Source: Clostridia bacterium (GTDB taxonomy: Bacteria > Bacillota > Clostridia > Oscillospirales > Acutalibacteraceae). From it: a stretch of DNA of 6,484 nt. Shown one piece after another: positions 1-4,617 of this stretch. The position numbers were made by a program, and so were the translations under genes. The stretch covers positions 1 to 6,484 of the forward strand of contig JAFWRV010000088.1 of the NCBI GenBank assembly GCA_017519685.1, in the 5' to 3' direction. Every line of letters starts with the position of its first letter. Within the stretch, counting starts at the first letter, position 1. The notes under the pieces were generated by a model that worked only from the letters and a program-made list of their open reading frames with translations, was not told the DNA's origin and searched no databases.

Positions 1-1
1 C

Positions 2-685
2 TATGCTCTGAGAAAAAACAAGCTCAACGTTATAGCCGATATCGGATGCTACACTCTCGGCGCAGTAGCCCCTCTCAACGCTATCGACTCCGTTATCTGT
101 ATGGGTGCTTCTGTTTCGGGCATTCACGGTTTCAACAAAATATCCGGAGAGGAAAACGAGAAAAAGACCGTTGCCGTCATCGGCGACTCGACATTTATGC
201 ACTCGGGTATCACCGGTCTTGTCAACATCGCATACAATGAATCAAATTCAACGGTTATCATACTCGATAACTCAATCACGGGTATGACCGGCCATCAGCA
301 GAATCCGACCACAGGTTTCAACCTCAAAGGCGATCCCTGCACCAAAATCGACCTTGAATCACTCTGCAAGGCGGTCGGCATAAAGAGAGTCAGAGTTGTT
401 GACCCCTATAATATCGCGGAATGCGAAACCGCCATCAAAGAGGAGCTTGCTGTAAGCGAGCCGTCGGTCATCATTTCAAGAAGACCCTGCGCTCTGCTTA
501 AATATGTCAAGCACCCCGGTCCCATAGAAGTCAACGCGGAAAAATGTATCGGCTGTAAATCCTGTATGAGAATCGGCTGTCCCGCCATCAGCATTACCGG
601 AGGAAAAGCGGTTATCGACGCGACACTCTGCACGGGATGCGGAGTCTGCAAACAGCTTTGCCCCAAAGATGCCATAGGTAACTGA
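2..685 (+). CDS. iorA: Indolepyruvate:ferredoxin oxidoreductase alpha subunit, C-terminal part (5' end outside window)
   Basis: The reading frame is open from base 2 and enters the window already coding, so the start lies upstream. It encodes the last 227 residues of a subunit that is usually around 600 residues long. The enzyme oxidatively decarboxylates indolepyruvate and related aryl pyruvates to aryl-acetyl-CoA, reducing ferredoxin, in the cytoplasm of anaerobes. Visible here (numbered from the window edge) are a DIGCYTLG segment at about 13-20, the thiamine-diphosphate-binding GDS at 61-63 leading into an ILDNSITGMTGHQ segment, and two C-terminal 4Fe-4S motifs. The first has cysteines at 182, 185, 188 and 193 (spacing 2-2-4, as is usual for IorA) and the second at 210, 213, 216 and 220. 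It is followed 16 nt later by iorB, its partner subunit, so the two are almost certainly co-transcribed. Identification is firm; substrate preference is inferred from the family. Confidence 0.95.
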   Translation, partial: YALRKNKLNVIADIGCYTLGAVAPLNAIDSVICMGASVSGIHGFNKISGEENEKKTVAVIGDSTFMHSGITGLVNIAYNESNSTVIILDNSITGMTGHQQNPTTGFNLKGDPCTKIDLESLCKAVGIKRVRVVDPYNIAECETAIKEELAVSEPSVIISRRPCALLKYVKHPGPIEVNAEKCIGCKSCMRIGCPAISITGGKAVIDATLCTGCGVCKQLCPKDAIGN

Positions 686-686
686 G

Positions 687-693
687 AAGGAGG
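687..693 (+). promoter_or_regulatory. Ribosome binding site of iorB
   Basis: AAGGAGG, a full anti-16S match, lies 8 nt before the iorB ATG and directly after the iorA stop codon. It fixes the iorB start and suggests efficient, independent translation of the second subunit. Confidence 0.85.
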
Positions 694-701
694 AGAGCAC
701 A

Positions 702-1274
702 ATGAAAACCAAAAATATAATGATAGTCGGAGTAGGCGGTCAGGGCACACTGCTCGCGAGCAAACTGCTCGGAAAAATTCTTCTCACGAAGGGTTATGAT
801 GTCAAGGTCAGCGAGGTCCACGGAATGAGCCAGCGCGGCGGCAGCGTCGTAACATACGTCAGATACGGTGATAAGGTCTATTCGCCTGTTATTGACAAAG
901 GCGAGGCGGACGTCATCCTTTCATTCGAACTGCTTGAAGCGGCAAGATGGATTGAATATCTCGCAGAAGGCGGAACGGTTATAACCAACACACAGCAGAC
1001 AAATCCGATGCCCGTTATCACGGGCGCCGCAACATACCCTGAAAATCTTGATGACAAAATCAAGGCGCTCGGCGTAAAAGCGGAATGCTTTGACGCTTTA
1101 AGTCTCGCGAATGAGGCAGGCTCATCAAAAGCCGTAAACCTCGTCCTGCTCGGAAAACTCTCAAACCACTTTGATTTCACCGAGGATGAGTGGATGACGG
1201 CAATCGAAACCTCCGTTCCTCCCAAGTTCCTGGAAATAAACAAAAAAGCGTTCCTTCTCGGAAAAAACGCGTAA
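702..1274 (+). CDS. iorB: Indolepyruvate:ferredoxin oxidoreductase beta subunit
   Basis: This 190-residue protein is the gamma-type (pyruvate ferredoxin oxidoreductase gamma family) subunit that pairs with IorA. It has the typical length for a stand-alone IorB. The N-terminus carries the glycine-rich GVGGQG motif at residues 10-15, and the family hallmark SEVHGMSQRGGSV lies at 37-49. The start is an ATG with a perfect AAGGAGG 8 nt upstream, just after iorA. The gene ends 9 nt before an intrinsic terminator, so iorA-iorB probably form the end of the transcript. IorAB acts in the cytoplasm in aromatic amino-acid fermentation, or in reverse for amino-acid synthesis from aryl acetates; the direction cannot be told from this window. 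No truncation or missing motif is seen. Confidence 0.95.
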   Translation: MKTKNIMIVGVGGQGTLLASKLLGKILLTKGYDVKVSEVHGMSQRGGSVVTYVRYGDKVYSPVIDKGEADVILSFELLEAARWIEYLAEGGTVITNTQQTNPMPVITGAATYPENLDDKIKALGVKAECFDALSLANEAGSSKAVNLVLLGKLSNHFDFTEDEWMTAIETSVPPKFLEINKKAFLLGKNA

Positions 1275-1283
1275 AAGCAGAAA

Positions 1284-1323
1284 ACCGTACCGGTTGCTGA
1301 AACAGCCGGTACGGTGTTTTTTT
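1284..1323 (+). terminator. Intrinsic terminator of iorAB, probably bidirectional
   Basis: A perfect 10-bp stem (ACCGTACCGG at 1284-1293 with CCGGTACGGT at 1306-1315) is followed by seven T residues at 1317-1323. The 12-nt loop can form a further CTG/CAG mini-stem. On the minus strand the same stem is followed by TTTT, C, TGC, TTTT, and it begins 14 nt after the fumarase stop codon. It therefore probably ends both convergent transcripts. Confidence 0.9.
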
Positions 1324-1329
1324 CATTTA

Positions 1330-2172
1330 TCAGATTGTGAAATCCGCGTGCCTTGTCACGTGACAACCGACATTGAGCGCGACGGGAAGCCCCGCTATAT
1401 GGGTCGGCCTTGCCTCTATCGCGGCAGACAGAGCCGTTGTCGCTCCGCCGAAGCCCTGAGGTCCGATATCAAGTTTGTTTACTCTCTCAAGGATTTCCTT
1501 CTCCATATCGGCATAAAACTCATCGGGATTATGCTCGGAAACGCTTCTGCACAGCGCCTGCTTTGCCGCAAGGGCGCAGGACTCGAAATCTCCGCCTATA
1601 CCTATGCCGAGCACCATCGGCGGGCAGGGGTTGCTCCCTGCTTTTTTAACGCTTTCAATTACGAAATTTATTATATCCTCTCTTGTCGCGGAGGGAGTGA
1701 ACATTTTAAGAGCGCTCATATTTTCCGAGCCGAATCCTTTGGGCGCAACAGTAATATGAACTTTGTCACCCGGCACTATTTCGGTATGAATAACGGCGGG
1801 GGTGTTGTCATTCGTATTAACACGCCTGAGCGGATCGCAGACAATGCTTTTTCGCAGCAGTCCGTCCGTATAGCCGAGGGCTACGCCTTCGTTTACCGCG
1901 TCTTTGAAATTGCCGTTTATAAAGTGAACATCCTGACCGACCTCAGCAAAAATAACAGCCATACCCGTATCCTGACAGACAGGAAGCTGCATTTCCCGAG
2001 CCGCGTCGAGATTCTCCGCAAGCGTCTGCATTACGGAACGAGCAAGTCCGTCCGTCTCGGTCTGAGCACTGTTTCTGATTTTTTCTTCAAGATCCGCCGG
2101 AAGAATTCTGTTTGCTCTTATGCAGGCATCCTTCACTCCGAGCGTGACTTCTTTTAAATCTATCTCTCTCAT
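1330..2172 (-). CDS. fumA: Fumarate hydratase (class I, Fe-S) alpha subunit
   Basis: This 280-residue protein matches the alpha (N-terminal, cluster-binding) subunit of two-subunit class I fumarases and the related L(+)-tartrate dehydratases. It would interconvert fumarate and malate using a labile 4Fe-4S cluster. The three expected cluster ligands are visible: Cys66 in PVCQDTG, Cys183 in NPCPPMVLGIGIGG, and Cys270 in VGCHVTRH. The conserved KGFGSENMSALKMF stretch lies at about 145-157. Length is normal for an alpha subunit. The MREIDLKEV start agrees with the family N-terminus, but no Shine-Dalgarno is visible and a terminator hairpin sits just upstream. The beta subunit, needed to complete the active site and usually the next gene, is not in this window: the gene ends against the convergent iorB. 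Tartrate dehydratase alpha is the main alternative; fumarase is favoured by the lack of any tartrate genes nearby. Confidence 0.9.
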   Translation of the reverse strand: MREIDLKEVTLGVKDACIRANRILPADLEEKIRNSAQTETDGLARSVMQTLAENLDAAREMQLPVCQDTGMAVIFAEVGQDVHFINGNFKDAVNEGVALGYTDGLLRKSIVCDPLRRVNTNDNTPAVIHTEIVPGDKVHITVAPKGFGSENMSALKMFTPSATREDIINFVIESVKKAGSNPCPPMVLGIGIGGDFESCALAAKQALCRSVSEHNPDEFYADMEKEILERVNKLDIGPQGFGGATTALSAAIEARPTHIAGLPVALNVGCHVTRHADFTI

Positions 2173-2178
2173 ATTATC

Positions 2179-2199
2179 AAAAAAGGGGGCTGAGCCCCC
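2179..2199 (-). terminator. Intrinsic terminator after the S1-protein gene, abutting the fumarase start
   Basis: On the minus strand a 6-bp all-GC stem (GGGGGC paired with GCCCCC, plus coordinates 2194-2199 and 2185-2190) with a 3-nt loop is followed by six T residues (2184-2179). It begins 23 nt after the yabR stop codon and its T-tract ends 6 nt before the fumarase ATG. It probably ends the division-cluster transcript, with any readthrough serving fumarase. Confidence 0.8.
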
Positions 2200-2222
2200 G
2201 TCCTGTAGTATTGTTTACGGTA

Positions 2223-2717
2223 TCAGCCCTTGCCCCTGCGGGAATAGCCGACACTGCCTCTCTTTGAATCGTTTCTCTTGAGGTCGCTCATTTTTTCATC
2301 GCTGACCTGCTTGAACTTTGCCATCATATCTTCAAAAGACTGCTTTTCTCCGGTTTTAGGCGAAGGATTCTGACCCTGCCATACTCTGGGTGCGGAGCCA
2401 CGCCCGCCTTTACCGTCTGAAGAACGTTTAGCGGCAGGTTTTCTTGCCTGATTATCTCTTGCTTCCTCATCACCGCCTGAATTCGCTTCAGCGCGTCTGA
2501 TGGAAAGACTTATCTTCCCTTCGGGAGAAATTGAAATAACTTTGGCTCTGACCTCCTGGCCGACCTGAAGATGGTCTTTTATATCCTTGACAAACCCCGT
2601 GGAAATTTCGGATATGTGGACCATTCCGGTTTTGCCTCCTTCGAAATCAATAAACGCTCCGAATTCGGTAATACCGGTTACTTTGCCGCTGACAACTGTA
2701 CCAACTTCAATTTGCAT
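2223..2717 (-). CDS. yabR: S1 domain RNA-binding protein, YabR / general stress protein 13 type
   Basis: This 164-residue protein opens with one S1 (OB-fold) RNA-binding domain at about residues 1-76, with typical GKVTGITEFGAFIDF and TGMVHISEIS blocks. A polar, low-complexity basic linker follows at about 77-125, then a helical segment around SFEDMMAKF (127-147) and a basic tail. The start was placed at the ATG at 2717 rather than the further upstream in-frame ATG at 2795. The later ATG gives the family N-terminus (MQIEVGTVVSG), has AGGAAGG upstream, and avoids overlap with divIC. The family is thought to bind RNA or associate with ribosomes, but its exact role is unsettled. It lies 31 nt after divIC, the same order as divIC-yabR in Bacillus, and a terminator follows. 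Confidence 0.88.
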   Translation of the reverse strand: MQIEVGTVVSGKVTGITEFGAFIDFEGGKTGMVHISEISTGFVKDIKDHLQVGQEVRAKVISISPEGKISLSIRRAEANSGGDEEARDNQARKPAAKRSSDGKGGRGSAPRVWQGQNPSPKTGEKQSFEDMMAKFKQVSDEKMSDLKRNDSKRGSVGYSRRGKG

Positions 2718-2727
2718 AAAGGTTTTA

Positions 2728-2736
2728 TTCCTTCCT
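2728..2736 (-). promoter_or_regulatory. Ribosome binding site that decides the yabR start
   Basis: The minus strand reads AGGAAGGAA here, 10 nt before the ATG at 2717. It lies in the short gap after the divIC stop codon and supports the shorter start over the in-frame ATG inside divIC. Confidence 0.65.
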
Positions 2737-2748
2737 GAAACCTTAAAA

Positions 2749-3045
2749 TTATGAACCGTCGGAATCGTAATAAATTCTTTCCTCGGGTTTAACATAGTTG
2801 TAATCTTCTCTTGCGACTTTTTCTATATAGCTTTCATCTTCGCTGTTCGCAAGAGTTTCGCTGATTTTACTGTTTTCGTCTTCAATCTGTGAAACAGTGG
2901 ATTTCATGCTGCTTATCTGCTCGTCCTGAGCAAGTTTTTTCCTGAATCTGTTGACAAAAACCACAACAAAGATTATGAACACGATAAGCACAAGTACAAT
3001 AAAAGCAGTTCTTTTTGTTTTCTTATTCAGTTTAATTTTATTCAT
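2749..3045 (-). CDS. divIC: Septum formation initiator, DivIC/FtsB family
   Basis: This 98-residue protein has the bitopic layout of DivIC/FtsB: a short basic cytoplasmic N-terminus (residues 1-13), one membrane helix at about 14-32, an extracellular coiled coil at about 36-69, and a C-terminal conserved block containing ARE and YNYVKPEERIYY (about 78-93). In B. subtilis DivIC works with FtsL and DivIB in the divisome to activate septal wall synthesis. The order rqcP-divIC-yabR is kept from Bacillus. The start codon has only a weak AAGAG 9 nt upstream. A near-consensus sigma-A promoter lies about 30 nt upstream of the start, so this gene and yabR may be expressed apart from rqcP. Identification rests on architecture, the C-terminal motif and synteny; primary sequence conservation in this family is low. 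Confidence 0.88.
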   Translation of the reverse strand: MNKIKLNKKTKRTAFIVLVLIVFIIFVVVFVNRFRKKLAQDEQISSMKSTVSQIEDENSKISETLANSEDESYIEKVAREDYNYVKPEERIYYDSDGS

Positions 3046-3072
3046 ATTATTATACTCTTGTCGGTTTTAAGT

Positions 3073-3101
3073 ATTATAACTATTTTAAATCAATTTTTCA
3101 A
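3073..3101 (-). promoter_or_regulatory. Sigma-A type promoter for divIC-yabR
   Basis: The minus strand shows TTGAAA (3101-3096) as -35 box and a perfect TATAAT (3078-3073) as -10 box, separated by exactly 17 nt of AT-rich spacer. Both lie in the 74-bp gap between rqcP and divIC. The predicted start of transcription is near 3066, giving a 5' leader of about 20 nt. Only one base departs from consensus, but AT-rich intergenic DNA can give such matches by chance. Confidence 0.7.
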
Positions 3102-3119
3102 GATATTTTTTTCTTATTA

Positions 3120-3359
3120 TCAAAGTTGTCTGAACATAAGAGACGCGTTTTCTTTTGTTGCGTACTCGTTGACGCTCAGCACCTCAAATTTTGAAACATT
3201 CGCTCCGAATGTAATTTCAATGATATCTCCCGGTTTAACCTCGTATGACGCTCTCTGCACCTTGCCGTTGACCGAAACGTGCTTTGCGTCGCAGGCGTCA
3301 TTCGCGACGGTTCTTCTTTTGATTATACGCGATACTTTAAGATATTTATCAAGTCTCAT
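3120..3359 (-). CDS. rqcP: S4-domain RNA-binding protein RqcP (YabO)
   Basis: This 79-residue protein is a single S4 RNA-binding domain. It starts MRLDKYLKVSRIIKRRT, nearly the same as B. subtilis YabO/RqcP, with conserved Arg2 and the RR pair at 15-16. VSVNGK (28-33) and the VKPGDIIEI strand (41-49) complete the fold. In Bacillus RqcP acts with RqcH on stalled 50S subunits during ribosome-associated quality control, helping position the tRNA for C-terminal alanine tailing of the nascent chain. The related Hsp15 binds similar complexes in proteobacteria. The gene follows the HU terminator: the start lies 10 nt after its T-tract, with GGTG 4 nt before the ATG as a weak ribosome binding site. 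Position next to mazG/HU and divIC matches the Bacillus/Clostridium cluster. Confidence 0.92.
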   Translation of the reverse strand: MRLDKYLKVSRIIKRRTVANDACDAKHVSVNGKVQRASYEVKPGDIIEITFGANVSKFEVLSVNEYATKENASLMFRQL

Positions 3360-3369
3360 AATTCACCGT

Positions 3370-3399
3370 AAAAAACCGGGCTGTCCTTGCGGACAGCCC
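3370..3399 (-). terminator. Intrinsic terminator of the HU gene with a GCAA tetraloop
   Basis: On the minus strand GGGCTGTCC and GGACAGCCC (plus coordinates 3391-3399 and 3378-3386) form a perfect 9-bp stem closed by a GCAA (GNRA) loop, followed by GG and six T residues (3375-3370). It begins 8 nt after the HU stop codon and ends 10 nt before the rqcP start. It probably keeps HU mRNA abundant while limiting downstream expression. Confidence 0.9.
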
Positions 3400-3407
3400 T
3401 TAAAAAC

Positions 3408-3692
3408 TTATTTTTTCGCAACCTTTGCTTTAAGAGCTGCACCTGCCTTGAAAGCGGGAACCTTTGTTGCGGGAACCTTAACGGTTTCGCATGTTCTGGG
3501 GTTACGTGCTGTCTTGGCTTTTCTCTTGCGGGTCTCGAATGTGCCGAAACCGATAAGCTGAACCTTGCCGTCCTTCTTGCTGGCAAGTGCATCACCGATA
3601 GCTTCGATAGTAGCGTTAACGGCTTTTTCTGCGTCCTTCTTGCTGAGTTCCGCTTTTGCGGCAACTGCTGCTACAAGTTCTGTTTTGTTCAT
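3408..3692 (-). CDS. hup: HU family DNA-binding protein
   Basis: This 94-residue protein is an HU-type nucleoid protein, a homodimer that bends and compacts DNA. The N-terminal helices (MNKTELVAAVAAKAELSKKD) lead into the GKVQLIGFGTFE strand (42-53) and the basic DNA-binding arm RKRKAKTARNPRTCE (55-69), with the intercalating Pro65 in RNPRT. The C-terminus is KVPAFKAGAALK plus a short lysine tail. The ATG at 3692 is chosen because it gives the canonical N-terminus and has GGAG 7 nt upstream; an in-frame ATG at 3752 would add 20 unrelated residues and overlap mazG. One oddity is Cys68 at the arm tip, where the family normally has Gly. HU between mazG and the S4 gene is a common clostridial arrangement, from memory. 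It has its own strong terminator. Confidence 0.95.
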   Translation of the reverse strand: MNKTELVAAVAAKAELSKKDAEKAVNATIEAIGDALASKKDGKVQLIGFGTFETRKRKAKTARNPRTCETVKVPATKVPAFKAGAALKAKVAKK

Positions 3693-3699
3693 GGTTTTT

Positions 3700-3703
3700 C
3701 TCC
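3700..3703 (-). promoter_or_regulatory. Ribosome binding site that decides the HU start
   Basis: The minus strand reads GGAG, 7 nt before the ATG at 3692. It lies after the mazG stop codon, supporting this start over the earlier in-frame ATG at 3752. Confidence 0.65.
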
Positions 3704-3720
3704 AATCTTTTGAATATTTA

Positions 3721-3739
3721 TGAAACGCTGAAGCGTTCA
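3721..3739 (-). other. Small hairpin between mazG and HU
   Basis: A 5-bp AACGC/GCGTT stem (3724-3728 with 3733-3737) has a four-base loop and can be extended by two pairs with a single-base bulge. It starts about 9 nt after the mazG stop. No T-run follows on either strand, so it is unlikely to be an intrinsic terminator. It could be a processing or stability element in the mazG-HU transcript; this is inference. Confidence 0.35.
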
Positions 3740-3748
3740 TATACAGAA

Positions 3749-4546
3749 TCATTCCGCCCCGGACTTTACCTCATCCCAGAGGGAGTCAAGGACTTCTATG
3801 CCGGCGGTTTTCATATCAATATTTCTTTCTGCCGCCTTTTTTTCGACTCTGGAAAACCTGTTAAGGAATTTATCCGTCGCCGCAGTCAACGCCTCCTCAG
3901 CATCAACCTTAACAAATCTGCTGACATTGACCGCTGAGAACAGCAGGTCTCCGAGCTCTTCGCTGATACGGTCTTTATCTCCGAGAGCTATCGCTTCCTT
4001 AAGCTCATCGGTTTCCTCATAAAGCTTGTCAACCGAACCGGAAACATCGTCCCAGTCAAATCCGACATCCGCCGCCTTCTTCTGAATCTTTCCCGCTCTC
4101 ATAAGCGCTGGCAGCTCACGCGGAACGCTGAGCATGGACTCGGTGGTTGTTTTCTGACCTTTGGTCTGCATTTTGATAGAGTCCCAATTGGTCAGCACTT
4201 CGTCAACCGTATCGGCCTTGACATCGCCGAATATATGAGGGTGCCTGACTATCAGTTTTTTGCAGATACCGTCTGCCACGTCGTCAAAGTCGAAGGTTCC
4301 TTTTTCCTTCTCCATCTGCGCGTGAAAAACAACCTGCATCAAAACATCGCCGAGCTCCTCGCAAAGCAGTGAGGCATCTTTTTTATTGATTGCCTCAATC
4401 ACTTCGTAGGTTTCCTCGATAAAATTCTTTTTGATACTTTCGTGGGTCTGAGCGGAATCCCAGGGACATCCGCCGGGCATCCGCAGCATCTCCATTATGC
4501 CTACAAGATCGGCGCAATCATATTTCTCTTTAAATTTAAAATCCAT
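3749..4546 (-). CDS. mazG: Nucleoside triphosphate pyrophosphohydrolase MazG
   Basis: This 265-residue cytoplasmic enzyme hydrolyses NTPs and dNTPs to the monophosphate and pyrophosphate. It is thought to remove aberrant nucleotides or adjust nucleotide pools in stress. It has two tandem MazG domains, each with the metal-binding EExxE...ExxD signature: Glu44/45/48 with Glu64/Asp67, and Glu177/178/181 with Glu197/Asp200. The GGCPWDSAQTHESI block (25-38) and RHPHIFGD (101-108) are typical of the family. Length is close to E. coli MazG (about 263). B. subtilis YabN at this locus carries an extra N-terminal methylase domain, which is absent here. The ATG start has AGAGGTG 8 nt upstream. It follows the flippase by 45 nt and precedes HU, matching the yab cluster. 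Confidence 0.95.
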   Translation of the reverse strand: MDFKFKEKYDCADLVGIMEMLRMPGGCPWDSAQTHESIKKNFIEETYEVIEAINKKDASLLCEELGDVLMQVVFHAQMEKEKGTFDFDDVADGICKKLIVRHPHIFGDVKADTVDEVLTNWDSIKMQTKGQKTTTESMLSVPRELPALMRAGKIQKKAADVGFDWDDVSGSVDKLYEETDELKEAIALGDKDRISEELGDLLFSAVNVSRFVKVDAEEALTAATDKFLNRFSRVEKKAAERNIDMKTAGIEVLDSLWDEVKSGAE

Positions 4547-4588
4547 ATAATCGGCACCTCTTTTTCAGCCCAACGGATATTTTAACAC

Positions 4589-4617
4589 ATTTTATCCTAA
4601 AAGTCCATATTTTTCAA
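4589..4617 (-). promoter_or_regulatory. Possible promoter for mazG overlapping the flippase 3' end
   Basis: The minus strand has TTGAAA (4617-4612), a 17-nt spacer and TAAAAT (4594-4589), each one base from sigma-A consensus. The -10 box overlaps the flippase stop codon. Predicted transcription would begin near 4582, about 36 nt before the mazG ATG. The stretch is AT-rich, so a chance match is possible. Confidence 0.45.

Noticed and set aside
46..287. Short plus-strand open frames overlapping the iorA end.
   Set aside because: They are out of frame with the iron-sulfur and thiamine-binding motifs of iorA and encode arginine/serine-rich nonsense.
1294..2157. A 287-codon plus-strand open frame antisense to the fumarase gene.
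   Set aside because: It lies entirely within the opposite strand of a clearly conserved fumarase gene, starts inside the terminator stem, has no ribosome binding site and encodes no recognisable domain. It is a product of codon bias.
2173..2178. GATAAT directly before the fumarase ATG as a -10 box giving a leaderless transcript.
   Set aside because: Transcription from it would begin inside the coding region, past the ATG, and no -35-like sequence is found at the right distance.
2718..2795. An N-terminal extension of the S1 protein from the ATG at 2795.
   Set aside because: The extra 26 residues overlap the end of divIC in another frame and do not resemble the family N-terminus, while the ATG at 2717 does and has its own ribosome binding site.
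3058..3561. A 167-codon plus-strand open frame across rqcP and HU.
   Set aside because: It runs antisense through two conserved genes and a terminator, and its protein has no recognisable features.
3693..3752. An N-terminal extension of HU from the ATG at 3752.
   Set aside because: HU proteins begin MNKTEL-like as at 3692; the extension covers the intergenic hairpin and the ribosome binding site.
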